From: Pisolithus tinctorius
Taxonomy: Eukaryota; Basidiomycota; Agaricomycetes; Boletales; Pisolithaceae
Assembly: GCA_024663395.1 (NCBI GenBank)
Contig: JANFAH010000029.1
Span: 773,209-837,208 of the forward strand
Direction of reading: 5' to 3'
DNA: 64,000 nucleotides
Shown here: piece after piece, positions 42,830-54,723 of the stretch
Layout: every line of letters starts with the position of its first letter
How positions within the stretch are numbered: the first letter of the stretch is position 1
Program-made: the position numbers and the translations under genes
Notes under the pieces: generated by a model
What the model was told of the DNA's origin: nothing
Databases searched by the model: none
The model's input: the letters and a program-made list of their open reading frames with translations, nothing else

Positions 42830-44984
42830 ATGTGGCCCATCAAAATCATGCTCATCACAGCTTTGACTGCTGCGTGCTTCCTAGCGGCGTATTTCTCATG
42901 GAGCTACTCATTGAAGCTAAAGGTTAGTAAACGGAAATCAGCCACTAGCCGCACTCGTAATGCCGATGATCGTCTTTACTTCTATTATAGAGCGTCAACT
43001 ACCTGCCTGGTATGAGACCACCCCTTTCTGCGATTAGCGCATTTGGTGCTCTCATACCCACGTCTTGGTGGAACCCGGGCCTCCATTGGTCTTGGGAGTG
43101 GAGGAAAACCAGTGAGTTAGCAACATATTTTTCTCAAGGCGGGGGGACTCATGCTTTTCAGATTATTTCAACTATAAGCACGACGTGATTTCGATGGTTC
43201 CGTTGATAGGTCGACCCGTATATTACACATGTTCTCTTCCGGTCATGAAGCAGTTGTTGAAAGAAGAAGGCAAGCTGGGTCACGTCAAACCCACCGAAAT
43301 GACAGATGCGGTCCTGTATGTGTATCTCCTCATGCGGTATTTTCTGCAGCCTCACATCGTTAAAGTGTCTGGGGCCAGAATCTTCTGTCTGCCAATGGTG
43401 ATGTGTGGAAGCGCCATAGGAGGATCGTTGCGCCTGCGATTACAAATGAAACGTGGGCATGCTCCTCCATGCGTAGATCCCTATTGAGACCGTCCATTAG
43501 CTACGAACTTATATCGCAACAGGCCGCTGCACTGTACGAAGACATGGTCAGAGCAGCTAAATGGGAGAATGAACAAGTGGTAACCGTCAACAATATCAAT
43601 CAGTATATTCGCCGTGTACGTCAAACTCGCTTCGCCTTTACACCATGTAGGTTTATCTGTGGCCTCTGTAGTTCGCTTTAGGGATCATATCGCGATGTGG
43701 TTTCGGCCTTCAGATGGCATGGACGGACCCAAATACCAAAAATACTGAAGAAGAGATGTCCTTTCCAACTGCAATGGAATGGGTCGCAACGACTCTGGTT
43801 CCATGGAGCCTCGTCTTGCCGCGTTGGTCGTACCGACTACCCTCCAAATGGTAAGTCTCATTCTAATCCCGTGGTCTCTCGACATATCTGTGGTCAAAGG
43901 CTTCGCAATATGGAACACGCTCGGTCATCGTTAGCGGAGTACATGAACACGTTTGTCGAAACAAAAGTGCAAGAGCTCTCCGGGGTGACAGACGGTGATG
44001 ATCATGCGCAGCGTGGCGACATCTTCACGCGCCTCGTGGCTGGGCTGGACAGATCCGGAAAGACTGGCCTAGAAAAGCAGGAAGTCGTGAGTTAATCCTT
44101 CCTGATTGACATATACAATACTTTACAGTGGCCATTAAGATCGGGAATACTTTCGCGCTGATGTTTGCTGGTCATGGTGCGTTTCTTATCTCCGAGACTC
44201 CGTCTAATCGATTCATTCCGCGCTTCAGAGACAACCTCGAGCGTCCTGTCAGCGACTCTGGGTTACCTGGCATTCCATCAGGACGAACAAGAGAAGGCAT
44301 ATCAAGAAATCTTGGCAGCGACTCCTGCCAATGGCGAACTAGTTCGTCATTCCTTATGTGCCGTCGCTTCTGACCAACGTTCTTCCAGGGTACAGAATAT
44401 CTGGCAAAACTTACTCATACCTTGGCATGCTTTCATGAATCTGCAAGAATGATACGTGAGTCATCTTCGATTCTGTGCTTGCTCTCAGCCTAATTATATG
44501 ACCATCAGCTGCAGCGCACGTAATCCCAAGAGATGTCATTGATGATGTCGCAGTTAATGTAACAAGTCCTACTCCGGGAACTATCGTGTTTCCCAAGGGT
44601 TCGAGGATCATTATCGACATGGTCGCCATCCGTAAGCTGAGCTCATGTCACATGCATTTGTCCACCTGAAATGACATGTATAGATCACAATCCCGAGACG
44701 TTCTTGACCCTGAGGTGTGGCGCCCCTCGCGCTGGTACGGCGTATCCGAGCATGACCTCACCATGTTTTCCACTGGGCCACGTGTGTGTCCAGGGCGCAA
44801 GTTCGCCCAGATGGAAGCCGTTTCTTTCTTGGCGCATCTCTTACGCGACTGGAAAATTGACATCGAGCCCCGTAATGGGGAGACCAGAAAGCAGCTCGAA
44901 GAACGAGTGATGGGAAATACGAAGTTTATTGGTCTTGCATTCGGGGTTCGACCTGTGGGCCTGAAGCTCATCGCTAGGAAGTAA
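42830..44984 (+). CDS. cytochrome P450 monooxygenase, membrane-anchored
   Basis: Twelve exons can be traced: 42830-42922, 42991-43111, 43162-43315, 43366-43452, 43501-43615, 43672-43850, 43900-44086, 44129-44176, 44229-44341, 44389-44455, 44509-44631 and 44684-44984, about 529 residues. An N-terminal anchor (MLITALTAACFLAAYF) is followed by the C-helix segment GDVWKRHRRIVAPA, the I-helix LMFAGH/ETTSS split by an intron, the ESAR (ExxR) K-helix, RPSRWYG, and the heme loop FSTGPRVCPGRKF with its cysteine ligand. The layout is like CYP5150-type enzymes of mushrooms; the substrate is unknown. Two joins need one extra base each: the donor at 44087 and a TTCTT at about 44703. With both, the total is divisible by three. 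Confidence 0.86.
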
Positions 44985-45339
44985 CGGATTTATTGGAGTT
45001 TTCCCTGTCCCTGTTGGGACATTTTTGTGCTTCTGGATATCGCGTCTTGATATTTCTGCTTTTTTTTCTTGCTGATTCCGTGGCGCCACGTCGAACAGGG
45101 TGTAAATCCCCGACTCCCGCGTAGGGGAGAGGGTTCTTGTCCGACCCGATTCAAGGTTTGTGTCAAAGGATCTGTCGCGTATGACATCCTCTTCCTCCAT
45201 TTCCCTGTGTAACAAAACATCTACTTGTTCTCTACTCCGTATTGTCTCAACACAGTGCAGGTAGAACACAGCGTCAGCACATTGTCTCAACGACATGAGT
45301 AATATATAACCTGAATATGCACCAAATTTTGCTGTGCAA

Positions 45340-46270
45340 CTAACAACTTGATTGCCTCGTCCAGGTCACCGAGGTATGTCGCCGTTGGAATCTATCCATA
45401 AGGAATCCTGCGAGGGAATTGAGGGAAATTGCACGGAAACATGATCTGATGGACGAAAGTCCCACGCACCACGTGCTAGGCTGACAGCTTCGTCCAGCTC
45501 GGCTGCTACACCCAGTTTGTTGAACGTATCACAAAGGCAAAGCGCGGAAGGTTTGGAGCGATAAGGCACAGTCGTCACTCTGGCCTCGACGGAGTTCGAT
45601 GCTTCTCAATTCAACTTGGCGGCCTCGTCTAGGTCCGGAATTGTGTCCTGCCTCTGGTGTCTATCGCTGAGAAATTCGGCAAGGTTGTTGAGAGAATGGC
45701 GCGGCATTCATGTCCCGGAAGACGAAGGTCCGATGCAACACGTGCAAGCCGATAGCTTCCTCCAGATCAGACAGCAGGCCCAGCTTGTTGAACCTATCGT
45801 TCAGGCACAGTGCCAGGACCATGCAGCACGCGCAACTCAATGACCTCGTCCAGGTCGCGAATCGACTCTGCGCCCGAGATTATCTCTAAGACAGTTTTCA
45901 AGAAGGCGGAGGTTGTAGCACGGCGCTCGTGGTTCGGTGGCGAAGGCTTAAACGCGGCTCGTGCGAACGTTCAAGGTCACCATCACTCCAAGGGTATCAT
46001 ACCTCTCACCAAGACAAGCCGCAAGGTCGTGGAGTGACGTCGATCGATCAGGATGTCTACGGGGGCGGAGGTCCAATGGTTCTCTGTTCAGGTCAATTCT
46101 TCCAAATCAGCTATCGCGCCTCGTCTCAGCAAGTATGTGCGAAGAGAACTTGCGAATGAGCTGTCTTCACGTATTCCACTCTTTGATTGATAAAGCGATC
46201 ACTTGTCCGGCCGCGGGAGATGATCTCTCGAAGATCCGCCATTTGTCTTTTGAATATAATTAGTACAATC
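45340..46270 (-). pseudogene. tetratricopeptide-repeat debris
   Basis: Several degenerate minus-strand segments read like the TPR units of mushroom TPR/CHAT-type proteins, for example CDTFNKLGVAAELDEAVSLARGAWDFRPSDH near 45500 (given here only in part) and RDLDEVIEL near 45850. The same DNA word GACCTCGTCCAGGTC recurs at about 45357, 45620 and 45842, once per repeat unit. Frames are broken in every unit. There is no CHAT domain in the window. Confidence 0.5.
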
Positions 46271-47311
46271 CATCAACATCTGTTGTGATGATCAGAGATT
46301 AGTTAACTCACTACTTCGGGAGAAAATCAGGCCAAGGCGAGTGCGTTTGCATTACAGTTTAGTAAGGACCCGATGAAGACCTTATGAATAGCCAACTCAC
46401 CTGAGGTAATAAGCCAAAGCGGGGGTATGGTAGTCCGTGAACGATCCTTGCAGTAATGCGGTGGAGGCCTACGGAAAACAGAGTTATGTAAGCAAAATGT
46501 ATGACATAAAAAGGCCATACAAGGAAAAAACACCCACGAGAGTAGGAGCGGTGGAGGGAAAATGAGAAGCCGCGGAAATTGAAAGTTGGAGCCGAACTTC
46601 ATTCGCCGTCGTTCGTAACACTCGTGCATGTCTGAGTTTTTCACCAGTTGCTTGTACCGGCATTCTGGAAATCACCGCTATCGCAGAGCCAGGTCTTGCA
46701 AGTTGTACTTACAATCAGACACTCAATGGTGAGAGTGCAATTCGACTGCCCGCGACACCCACAGCGATTCCCTATTCACGAGCTACATAAGTGATGAACG
46801 TGAAAAAGTCATGGACGGATACCCTATAAACGAGATTTGGAATAAGGTGGGCAGCGATTGACAGCGACCTAGTGTGACCGGCACTGGCCTGGCTGTGGGA
46901 GTTCGTGACGGGCCTGTTGCCCGATATGGTTGACGTCCTGGAGACTCGTCAAGACGAGGACCGCAGTATGTCTGCGTAATAACCAGGACTACTAAACCGC
47001 GGCCTCACTTTGGCTATGCAACCACCGAATTCCGAGCGTATCATTTGGAGCAAACCGAATCTGGACTCACGCAGGACGTCTATCTCGCAGAAGTTCCGTA
47101 CATATATTCACAATGTCTACAATTATTAACAATATTCATGATCAAACACCATACATCACGGACACAGTCCAGCGCGCGCGTAACGTCATCATTCCGAATC
47201 ATACTACGCCTTCCTCGATACCCTCTCCATCTCCAAGGCATCCGTAGCAGATCAGTCCAAGGCATACTGGTTTTCTATCCTTTTAGGTAGGAGTCACAAT
47301 TTTCCTCCCAT
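46271..47311. other. intergenic stretch
   Basis: Short overlapping frames only, including 46327-46644 (-) with a hydrophobic stretch; none has a recognisable domain. It likely contains the 3' end of the MARVEL-like gene. Confidence 0.5.
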
Positions 47312-48118
47312 TCAAGGCAAGTTCCTCATGGGAGTAGAGCCATAATGCGTTGCGCGGCGGTCCCAGCGGCCGTGCAGAGGATCACGGAAAGCCTTATTGG
47401 CGGACGCGAAGAGGAATGAAGTGACGAAGAGTGCAAGCACCACGACCCAGCTCACCCATGCGAACGCAAGCATGGCAGTGAGGACACGACAGCTAGAGTA
47501 GACCCAGCATGAGGAGAGGTTGCCCCAGTGGGTGTCAGGGTCGGGCGGGTTGCCGGTGCGCTGTTTAGGGTAACAGAGTCAGCGGGAATCAGGAATGATG
47601 TTAAACTTGGGAGACACGACGCCAGGACTTACAGATGCGATAGCAGCACCGACGATCCAGAGGAGGAAGAGGACAAAGAGCCCGATAAGCTCAGTTGCGA
47701 AAGTGTTGATGAAGCGACGTTCCATTCTCTTGTGGATTGTGCGACCACTAAAACGATAAGGCTCGATTAGACATCGATCTCACAATAAGTACCGCTTTGA
47801 TGATCTCACATGAGGAACGACCAGAACATGGAAAGGATGCTGGTTACGAGCAACTCGATGATGATAGGATCTACGATGTATGATGAACCTCGCGAGTACT
47901 CGATAGGCATGTTCACTCACCATAGAAGCTAACGCCGTAGTTCAGGGGGTCGAAAGGAGACAGTTGAGTGTGTAGTGGAGCCTAACGGCGCAGAGCGACA
48001 TGACGACCGCCGAGAAAATAAACTTTGTTTCCGACAGCATTAACACTTCTGACATCGCAACCTGCCCATGAAAACTCACTAGAAGAATGTAGAGGAAGAC
48101 ACGGAATCCGTGAATCAT
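47312..48118 (-). CDS. MARVEL-like four-span membrane protein
   Basis: Five exons: 48118-48080, 47981-47921, 47870-47810, 47747-47633 and 47560-47312, total 525 nt, 174 residues, all joins GT-AG and in phase. Hydrophobic segments are ILSMFWSFLM after IIIELLVTS, then ATELIGLFVLFLLWIVGAAIA, and TAMLAFAWVSWVVVLALFVTSFLF, with a short first helix at the N-terminus. A Cys-bearing loop (DTHWGNLSSCWVYSSC) precedes the last span. The C-terminus is short and Arg-rich (HGRWDRRATHYG). This fits the small MARVEL-type proteins common in basidiomycetes, thought to sit in membrane microdomains; no specific role is known. The first intron (about 98 bp) is the least certain. Confidence 0.78.
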
Positions 48119-49555
48119 GATGTTGTCCTCTCACTTGGTGCGAGTTGAGGTTGATGGAGTTGTGGGCTTCTGAGAGAGGGCGTGGTAATGATACTCTTCT
48201 CGTACGACGCACCCGGGTTTTATGTAGGATGACGAAATGCCCACGAGGAACTTGTGCACATACCACGCCGATTCACGAAATGAAATTACGCCGCATCTCC
48301 GCTTCGTTGAATGTGACATCCACCCACCTTTGAGAACCGCCACGTGGGTATGACTCACTAGAAAGCACCGTTGCCGTTGGGCTTGCAGACTGGCCGGTAC
48401 CTAGTGGAAAGCAGGAGAAGCCGAACGAAGCACGGGGCGTATGGCGTCATCCGAGTGCCATGTTGGGCCTAAGCACAGCGTGACCGCAAGAATGGAAGTT
48501 CAGACGTCAGCGGCCTCGAGGCCTGCCTCGTTCTCGGGATATGATCCTGGACGACCCACATTCCTCTCTCTCATCTTCCGGATATCTCCCCCCGCCGAAC
48601 GGTCGAGATCAGATAATGTCATCGTAACTGTAAGCCAGTGGGGTAGGCAGGATAGATCAGTCGGCACCTACTTATGGTCTGAGTTTCGGCGAATCGGGTA
48701 GTACGGCCTGCGCAGGCTGCACAGCAACATGTTGCTTGCATAAGCTAAGCGAGCAAGCGGAGCCAAACTTTGGCAAGTCTCCCAGTTGGAATAGGCACAG
48801 CTCTGGCTGAGCCGATCGACGTCACCATGGCTGAAGCACTTTTTTCATACACTGTATCGTAGCAGCGTCAGCGTGCACACCGGGATGATTGACTCACGGG
48901 ACATGGGAGTGCAGTGACGTCGACTCGTCTCGATACCCCACATGGTAATTATGCTGCAGGGCGCTGTGCGTTGGACACCATACTCAAACCAGACTCCACT
49001 AGCACCACGGAAACTTCACAAAACTGCATTGGCCCCAAGTCCCACATATGTAACCCTGGACGCCGGGAGCTGGTGAACGCACGGAACACGGCACTCCGAC
49101 ACTGGATCTCCATCAACCTGGCACGCAAAACCTCGAACTAGGTTCTATCCAGTAACCAGTGTGCTATCCGAAGCGTTATGCACAGCAGTTACCCTTCCTC
49201 GATGTGACGTCACCCCCGCTGTAATATTGTTAAAGCATAGTGCTCCGATCGAGACGTTGACAACATTCGCAATAATCTTATAACAATCGTTCACTCTCCA
49301 AATAGCAATCTTCGCGTATCATAGCTGTACAAGCTCGGAGTGGGGATGATGTGATAACGGTAGCTGTAAGATACATATGAGCGGGAGTGGGCGAAGGCGC
49401 TGCGCGCCTTCCGGCCGTGATGAGAGGGTGATCTGAGACGAGTGTCAGCTGCGGATCCTGGGTGCTAGGAGGGCATTGTCCGACGCGACGGGCTGACGCT
49501 CGTTTCCCGCCAGATAGGAGGGCAATGGCTTTACTCACGGTAGATGTTTGTGGCC
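48119..49555. other. stretch between the MARVEL-like gene and the recombinase tail
   Basis: I see no supported gene. The part nearest 49555 should be the 3' flank of the DIRS-like element, whose end I could not find. The left part holds the promoter of the MARVEL-like gene. Confidence 0.45.
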
Positions 49556-49615
49556 TCAGCATACTGGTGGCATGGCAATGCGTATGAACTCGGTAGCCAT
49601 CTCTGTCAGCATGGC
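49556..49615 (-). pseudogene. C-terminal end of the tyrosine recombinase, cut off by Copia-2A
   Basis: Reading on from the target duplication, the minus strand encodes LTEMATEFIRIAMPP and then VC and a TGA at 49556-49558. Joined to 54728 with one copy of ATGGC removed, it continues in frame from LAPYIQA, the usual end of these recombinases. It therefore is the missing 3' part of the gene at 54724-55646. Confidence 0.85.
49611..49615. repeat. target-site duplication ATGGC, left copy (Copia-2A)
   Basis: ATGGC at 49611-49615 repeats at 54724-54728, just outside the two LTRs. Confidence 0.92.
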
Positions 49616-49906
49616 TAACAAAGGTATGAGTTTCTCAGTGTACGAAGTAGTCACTTTATTAGTACCTAACGAAGGTATGAGTTTCTACACTACGTCAGTA
49701 CCAAGTAAACGAGTGGAATCTAGCTATACTCACCTCAGTGTACGAAGTAGTCACTGAGGTGGAAAAGAACGGGTGCGGAAAATTTATAGTACCGTAATTA
49801 GTAAGCGCATTGACATCGGAATTTAATTCCGAGGGTCGGGGAACAATTCCGAGCCTCTGGGCGAAACTCCGAGATGCTACCGTAACTCCGGGTTGCATTC
49901 TCGACA
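49616..49906 (-). repeat. 3' LTR of Copia-2A
   Basis: Within the LTR two motifs occur twice: AACGAAGGTATGAGTTTCT-like at both ends of a ~55-bp spacing, and CTCAGTGTACGAAGTAGTCA at 49634 and about 49733. A TCCGAG word recurs four times in the right half. Confidence 0.92.
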
Positions 49907-49915
49907 CTCCCCCTC

Positions 49916-52900
49916 AATCGGAACGAAGTCCGAGTGCAGACGCGAAGTGTTTCGCCTTGATGCTAGGTAGAGGCTTGGTAAGGGTATCGGCGACCATGTC
50001 GTCAGTAGGACAATAAATTAAACGAAAGGAAATTGTTTTCCACAGCAAAACGAATGAAATGGTATCGTATGTCGATGTGCTTTGTGCGAGCGTGATAGCT
50101 GCCATCTTTGCTAAGTGCGATGGTGGATTGACTGTCAGAATACAGCGGGATAGGGTGTGTGAGCCAGTTGGGAAAACTTCCCCGATGAGTCGTCGAAGCC
50201 ACAGGCCCTCTTTGGCTGCGTGAGTCGCTGCGATGTACTCTGCTTCAGCAGTGGAGAGCGTTACGAAGTTTCCTGTTTCTGTGAAGCCCAACTGATAGCT
50301 CCACCATCTAGTAGGTAGGCATATCCGCTTATAGCACGTCGATGCTCCTGTGAAGCTCCATCTGCATCGGTATAGCCCTCGAGGCCTCGTTCTGAATTTT
50401 CCGAACGTTAAAGCGAGTGCTTTTGTGCCTGAGATATACCTGTAGATTCAGTTTCACGGCTTCCAGTGGGTCATGTTGGGTGCGTTGTTGAACTGAGCGA
50501 CTGTGGAGACAGCAAAATGTGATATCTGGGCGTGTTCCAACAGCAAGGTGCATGAGGGAGGCCAACAGCAGCACAGTAGGGTACGTTTTTCATGCGTGCA
50601 GCTTCTTCGGCTGGCTGCGGAATTTCTCTGCGAGAGAGTTTTATTCCGGGGTCCATTGGAATTGCAGCAGGTTTGCAGTCAGCAAGGTTGTATTTCGTCA
50701 GGATGGCCTCAATGTAGGACTGCTGTGACAGGGATATGGTGTGGGCTTCTCTGTTCCATGTCACCTTCATCCCAAGTAGCCAACTGATGGGCCCTAGGTC
50801 GGAGATTTTAAAACGAGTGCTGATCTCCTGTTTAAACGAGTGAATTAATGATGGGGAACTGCCTGTTACAGTGCAGTCATCGACGTGGCTGGCGAGGATG
50901 AGAATTTCCGATCCTATGCGACCATAGAACACTCCCCAGTCTGCGTGTGCCCTGGTGAGCCCAAGATCTGCAAGAGTAGCGCATAGCTTCTGGTACCACC
51001 GAAGCGCGCCTTGTTTCGAGCGTATAATGCTACGTTTAGCTTCCCAACTGGACGGGAAAAATTCCGCCCTATAGCGTATCCCTCGGGAGCTCCATGTAAA
51101 TGTCTTCGCCATCTCCAAGTTTGCCATTGAGGAATGCCGAGTGGAAATCGAACTACATCAATATCCCAGTCATTGCGTGCAGCAATTGCTAGTATGGTGC
51201 GGAGAGATGCGAGTCTTGCGACAGGGGCATATGTTTCCGTCGTAGTCAACGCCCTGGATCTGAGAATATCCCTTAGCGACTAGGCGGGCCTTGTACTTCT
51301 CGATTTCTCCCGGCAGCGTTGCGTTTGATCTTGAAGACCCATTTGCATCCTACGACATTTGCACCCTTGGGGGCACTCAACGACATCCCAGGTATGCGCT
51401 TCCTCTAGGCTGTTTAATTCCGCATTTAGGGCATTTTGCCACTTTGGCCAGTCAGCTCGGGATTTCGCCTCACGGACTGTTGATGGGTCTAGCCCTTCGG
51501 CTTCAGCCATCCCTGCCACCATAGCATACACGATGTTAGTGTCATCTTCATCGGCAGCTAGCTCTTCGTCGAATACATAGGTAGCTGTTTTCTCGGGATT
51601 TCGGGCTGTTTGGGTTGCTATCGCTCTCTTCGGAGTTCTTTTACGAAGTCGAGAGGGATGCGCCCATCACGAGTGCCTTCCCCTGCACGTAGGCGCCTCA
51701 TATAGTCTGATTCGAAGCGCTGGCGAGTGGAACGACGAGGTTGAGGTGGAGGTGTTTCGAAATTGTCTCCGAGTGGGGTCCGGAATTAGTCTCGGAATTT
51801 CCGAAGTTGCTTCGGTGGGTCGCTCGACCATCTGCGGGGCCTCGAATTTCCCTGTGAAGCTGCGGAGTTCCGTTCTGAGTTCGGAATTTCGTTTTGAGGC
51901 TTCGGAATTTCTTTCTGAGGTGTCGGAATTCCCCTGCTCCCCCTCGAGTCGGCACACCATGTGGTACAGACACATCCCGGGCCTCGAAAATGACACTTCT
52001 TTCGATTCCGAATTGCTCGTGTGTCAGGCCAGTAGATACGGTGGCCCATCGCTCTCAGGGTCAAAACTACCCAGTGTCCGTCTCGGGCTCGCATGTCTAG
52101 TTTGGAGCCAGAGGTGTCATGGACCTTGACACGACATCCCCAGACCGGAATTTTTGAGAGATCAGGTGGTCTTTGGTAGAGCATTTCGTAGGGAGTTTTT
52201 CGTGCCTAGACGGCGAGTTGACGAGCGGTTTTTGAGCCAGGTCGCATGCATAATGGCCTCCCCCCAGAGGTTCTTGGGTAGGCCACTGGCATGAATCATC
52301 GCACGTACACGCTAAACGAGTGTTCTGTTGAGTCGTTCTGCAACTCCATTGTGTTCAGGGGTATCGTGGACGGTTTATGCGTCGTTCTGTGCCTTGGGAT
52401 TTCAGATATTCCGAAAATTCCGCACTAAGGTATTCTCCCCCTCGATCTGAGCGAAGCCGCTTGACTTTGGTGTCGAACTGCGTGTTCAGCCATGCTTCAT
52501 AGGCCTTGTACGACTGTGAAAGGTCTCGGCTTTCGTCTTTTGGAGGTACAGCTTGGTGTAGCGGGTGTGGTCATCCGTGAATGACACGTAGTATTGGCTG
52601 TGGCCAGGGGTTTGGACCGGAGAAGGTCCCCAGAGATCTGTGTGGATCTCGTCACCTAGGTGTTCACGGCGGGGTGGGTCGCGCTCCTTCCAATGGGCTT
52701 CCGAGTTGCTTTGGCATATTCACATGAATTGCACGCGCCCAGTGGTAGGATGTGCTTCGTCCAGTTTAATTCCGGTAATCGTGCCAGTCCTTGAGCATGC
52801 GCCGGATGGCTTTCGGGAGCGATGTGGCCAAGCCTTATGTGAATCTCCTCCATGGTTTAAGGATTCTGTGGCCTTGGCCAGGCCTGCGAAGGCACGACGA

Positions 52901-54365
52901 GCTCGTTTAAGGCAAAGGTAGAGGCCTTTTTGCATCGGAATTTCAGCTACTTCCTTTTTCGAGCATCGAAAATTTGACAACGCTTGTCTCGGAATAATGC
53001 CGCATACCCAGCAGCAACGTCAAGTTTGCTAACGGAAACGAGTGTAATTCCCATCTTGGGGGCATAGAGCACGTCTTTGAGTCGAATATGGGTCTGGGTA
53101 TTGCCGTTTGGGAGTGAGATTGCGAGATCGCCTTTCCCGATGGCATGGAAGGTGTGGTTGTCAGCAGCAGTGATAGGTTTGGGTACGATTGGCTTGTAAT
53201 CGAGGAATTTGCTGCGGTAGGAGGACATATGGCGTGAAGCGCCTGAGTCGACAGGATTGTCTCTTCTGCGGAATTTAGGCTTTCGCCTGCAAGGAGAACA
53301 CAGTCGTAGTTGTTCGTATATGCATCTTCTTCAGTCGTTAACGATGTCATGGGGGTTCGGAAATTTCTTCCTCCGCAATTTCCTGTAAGCCAGTCGGTCG
53401 TCCTGCGGGTGTGCTCAGCCAAACTCCATCAGGTTCCGAGTCAGCGCTGGTCTGCGCACTCGAAGCTGGCTGATGCACTGGCCGCAGTGGCCGCTTTTCC
53501 GGTACTTTTCTCCTTCTTTTTCCCTTTTTCCCTTGTTCTGGAACACTTGGGCGCTTGCCCAGCTTTTCCGCCACCCTCTTCCCAGCATTGGTCTTCGTAT
53601 GACCCTTCTTTCCGCAATTTTCAAGGTGGACTTCTTCCATCCTTTCGCTGTGTTAAGCCGCAATCTTCGGAATTTCCGGAGTTTCCAGAGTTGCCTCTTT
53701 TCGTCCGCGTTTGGCGCCTATCATATTCGTCGGAAAATTACTTTGACTATAAAGTCCGGAGATAGGTCCTTTTGCATGACTAGGGCCGAAGACGTCATAG
53801 CTGCAAGGTTGGAGTCGTAAGAAGCGGGAAGTGAACTGAGGATGATGGCTGCAAAGTCGTTCGTCTGTGATGTGACTGTCCAAGCGCAGCAAGTTGTTCG
53901 CGCAGTGCGCGCATCTTGTCAAAGTGAGTGCGGACATCGCCTTTTTCCGAACAGCGGGATTCTTGGAGTTTTTCTCCGAAGATCAATTGCGACGACACGA
54001 GGAGCGTTTTGGAAAGGGCGTGAGGACACCCCACACACTCTTTCGCAGTCTCTTCCTTCAGGACTCGAAGGAATAGAGATTCCGGGAGCGACACAGCAAT
54101 CACTTGCTTGACGTATCCATCGTCCTTAGCCCATTGCCTGAAGTTTTTCTGGGTATTCGCTGACAAGTTTTTGCTCCTGTGGCTGTGGGCTTCCAGGAGG
54201 CATCTTTCCCGCTGAAGGGTCCTCTGGTTTCGCATCCAAGCCAGTCCGGTGTCCGATCAGCCCTTTCGAGCTGATGGCCATTCAACCCGAGCCTTGTAGT
54301 ATAGCCAGTTGCTTCCGTCCGCATTTAGGGTTGGGACTTTGTAAGGAATGATTGTCTTTTGCCAT
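49916..54365 (-). pseudogene. Copia-2A gag-pol remnant
   Basis: Starts at an ATG at 54365. Recognisable pieces in order: gag (ESLFLRVLKEETAKE, about 54060), protease-context segments (NHTFHAIGKGDLAISLPNGN with changes, about 53130), integrase zinc and core (about 52900-52400), reverse transcriptase (ASHVDDCTV near 50890; SWLLGMKVTWNRE) and RNase H ([23 protein letters not shown] near 50240). Frames change every 200-500 bp through single-base insertions and losses. At two sites where Copia-2B has TGA this copy keeps CGA (54065-54067 and 52989-52991 on +). Confidence 0.88.
51781..51945 (-). repeat. degenerate repeat in Copia-2A between integrase and reverse transcriptase
   Basis: On the minus strand a 20-27-nt unit containing GAAATTCCGAAG recurs about six times, encoding repeated EIPKPQNEIP- or ERNSAASQGN-like segments. 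The same array stands at 60121-60285 in Copia-2B. It is a low-complexity linker, not a known domain. Confidence 0.72.
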
Positions 54366-54417
54366 AGTGGGTATTGTTGCTGAGTATTAACTCTTTCGGA
54401 ATTAGAGCGCGAGAGCG

Positions 54418-54429
54418 GGGCTCATAACC
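54418..54429 (-). promoter_or_regulatory. primer-binding site of Copia-2A
   Basis: GGTTATGAGCCC on the minus strand directly inside the 5' LTR, identical to the Copia-1 site and complementary to the internal part of initiator Met tRNA. Confidence 0.82.
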
Positions 54430-54723
54430 TAACAAGGTATGAGTTTCTCAGTGTATGAAGTAGTCACTTTATTAGTACCTAACGAAGGTATGAGTTTTCT
54501 TACACTACGTCAGTTACAAGTAAACGAGTGGAATCTAGCTATACTCACCTCAGTGTACGAAGTAGTCACTGAGGTGGAAAAAGAACTGGTGCGAAAATTT
54601 ATAGTACAGTAAATTAGTAAGCGCATTGACATCGGAATTTAATTCCGAGGGTCGGGGAACAATTCCGAGCCCTCTGGGCGAAACTCCGAGACGCTACCGT
54701 AACTCCGGGTTGCATTCTCGACA
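54430..54723 (-). repeat. 5' LTR of Copia-2A
   Basis: The 294-bp partner of 49616-49906. The two differ mainly by single-base insertions or losses (for example GTTTCTA versus GTTTTCTTA, GAGCCTC versus GAGCCCTC). Only about two of the differences are CpG changes. Confidence 0.92.

Larger units (their letters stand above)
49616..54723 (-). mobile_element. Copia-2A: LTR retrotransposon inserted in the recombinase gene
   Basis: 5108 bp with LTRs at 49616-49906 (291 bp) and 54430-54723 (294 bp) and target duplication ATGGC. The LTR outer ends are TAAC and GACA on +. The same GGTTATGAGCCC primer site (54418-54429) and GAGGGGGAG polypurine tract (49907-49915) as in Copia-1 are present. Its internal coding is scrambled by many one-base indels, more than in Copia-2B. 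Nucleotide identity to Copia-2B is high throughout. Confidence 0.93.

Noticed and set aside
45340..46270. Intact TPR protein
   Set aside because: Each repeat unit has stops or frame changes, and no start or partner domain is present.
49130..49185. tRNA-like stretch on the minus strand (TAGCACACTGG followed by GTTCGAG)
   Set aside because: The A-box-like and B-box-like words are only about 26 nt apart, and no acceptor stem can be paired on either side.
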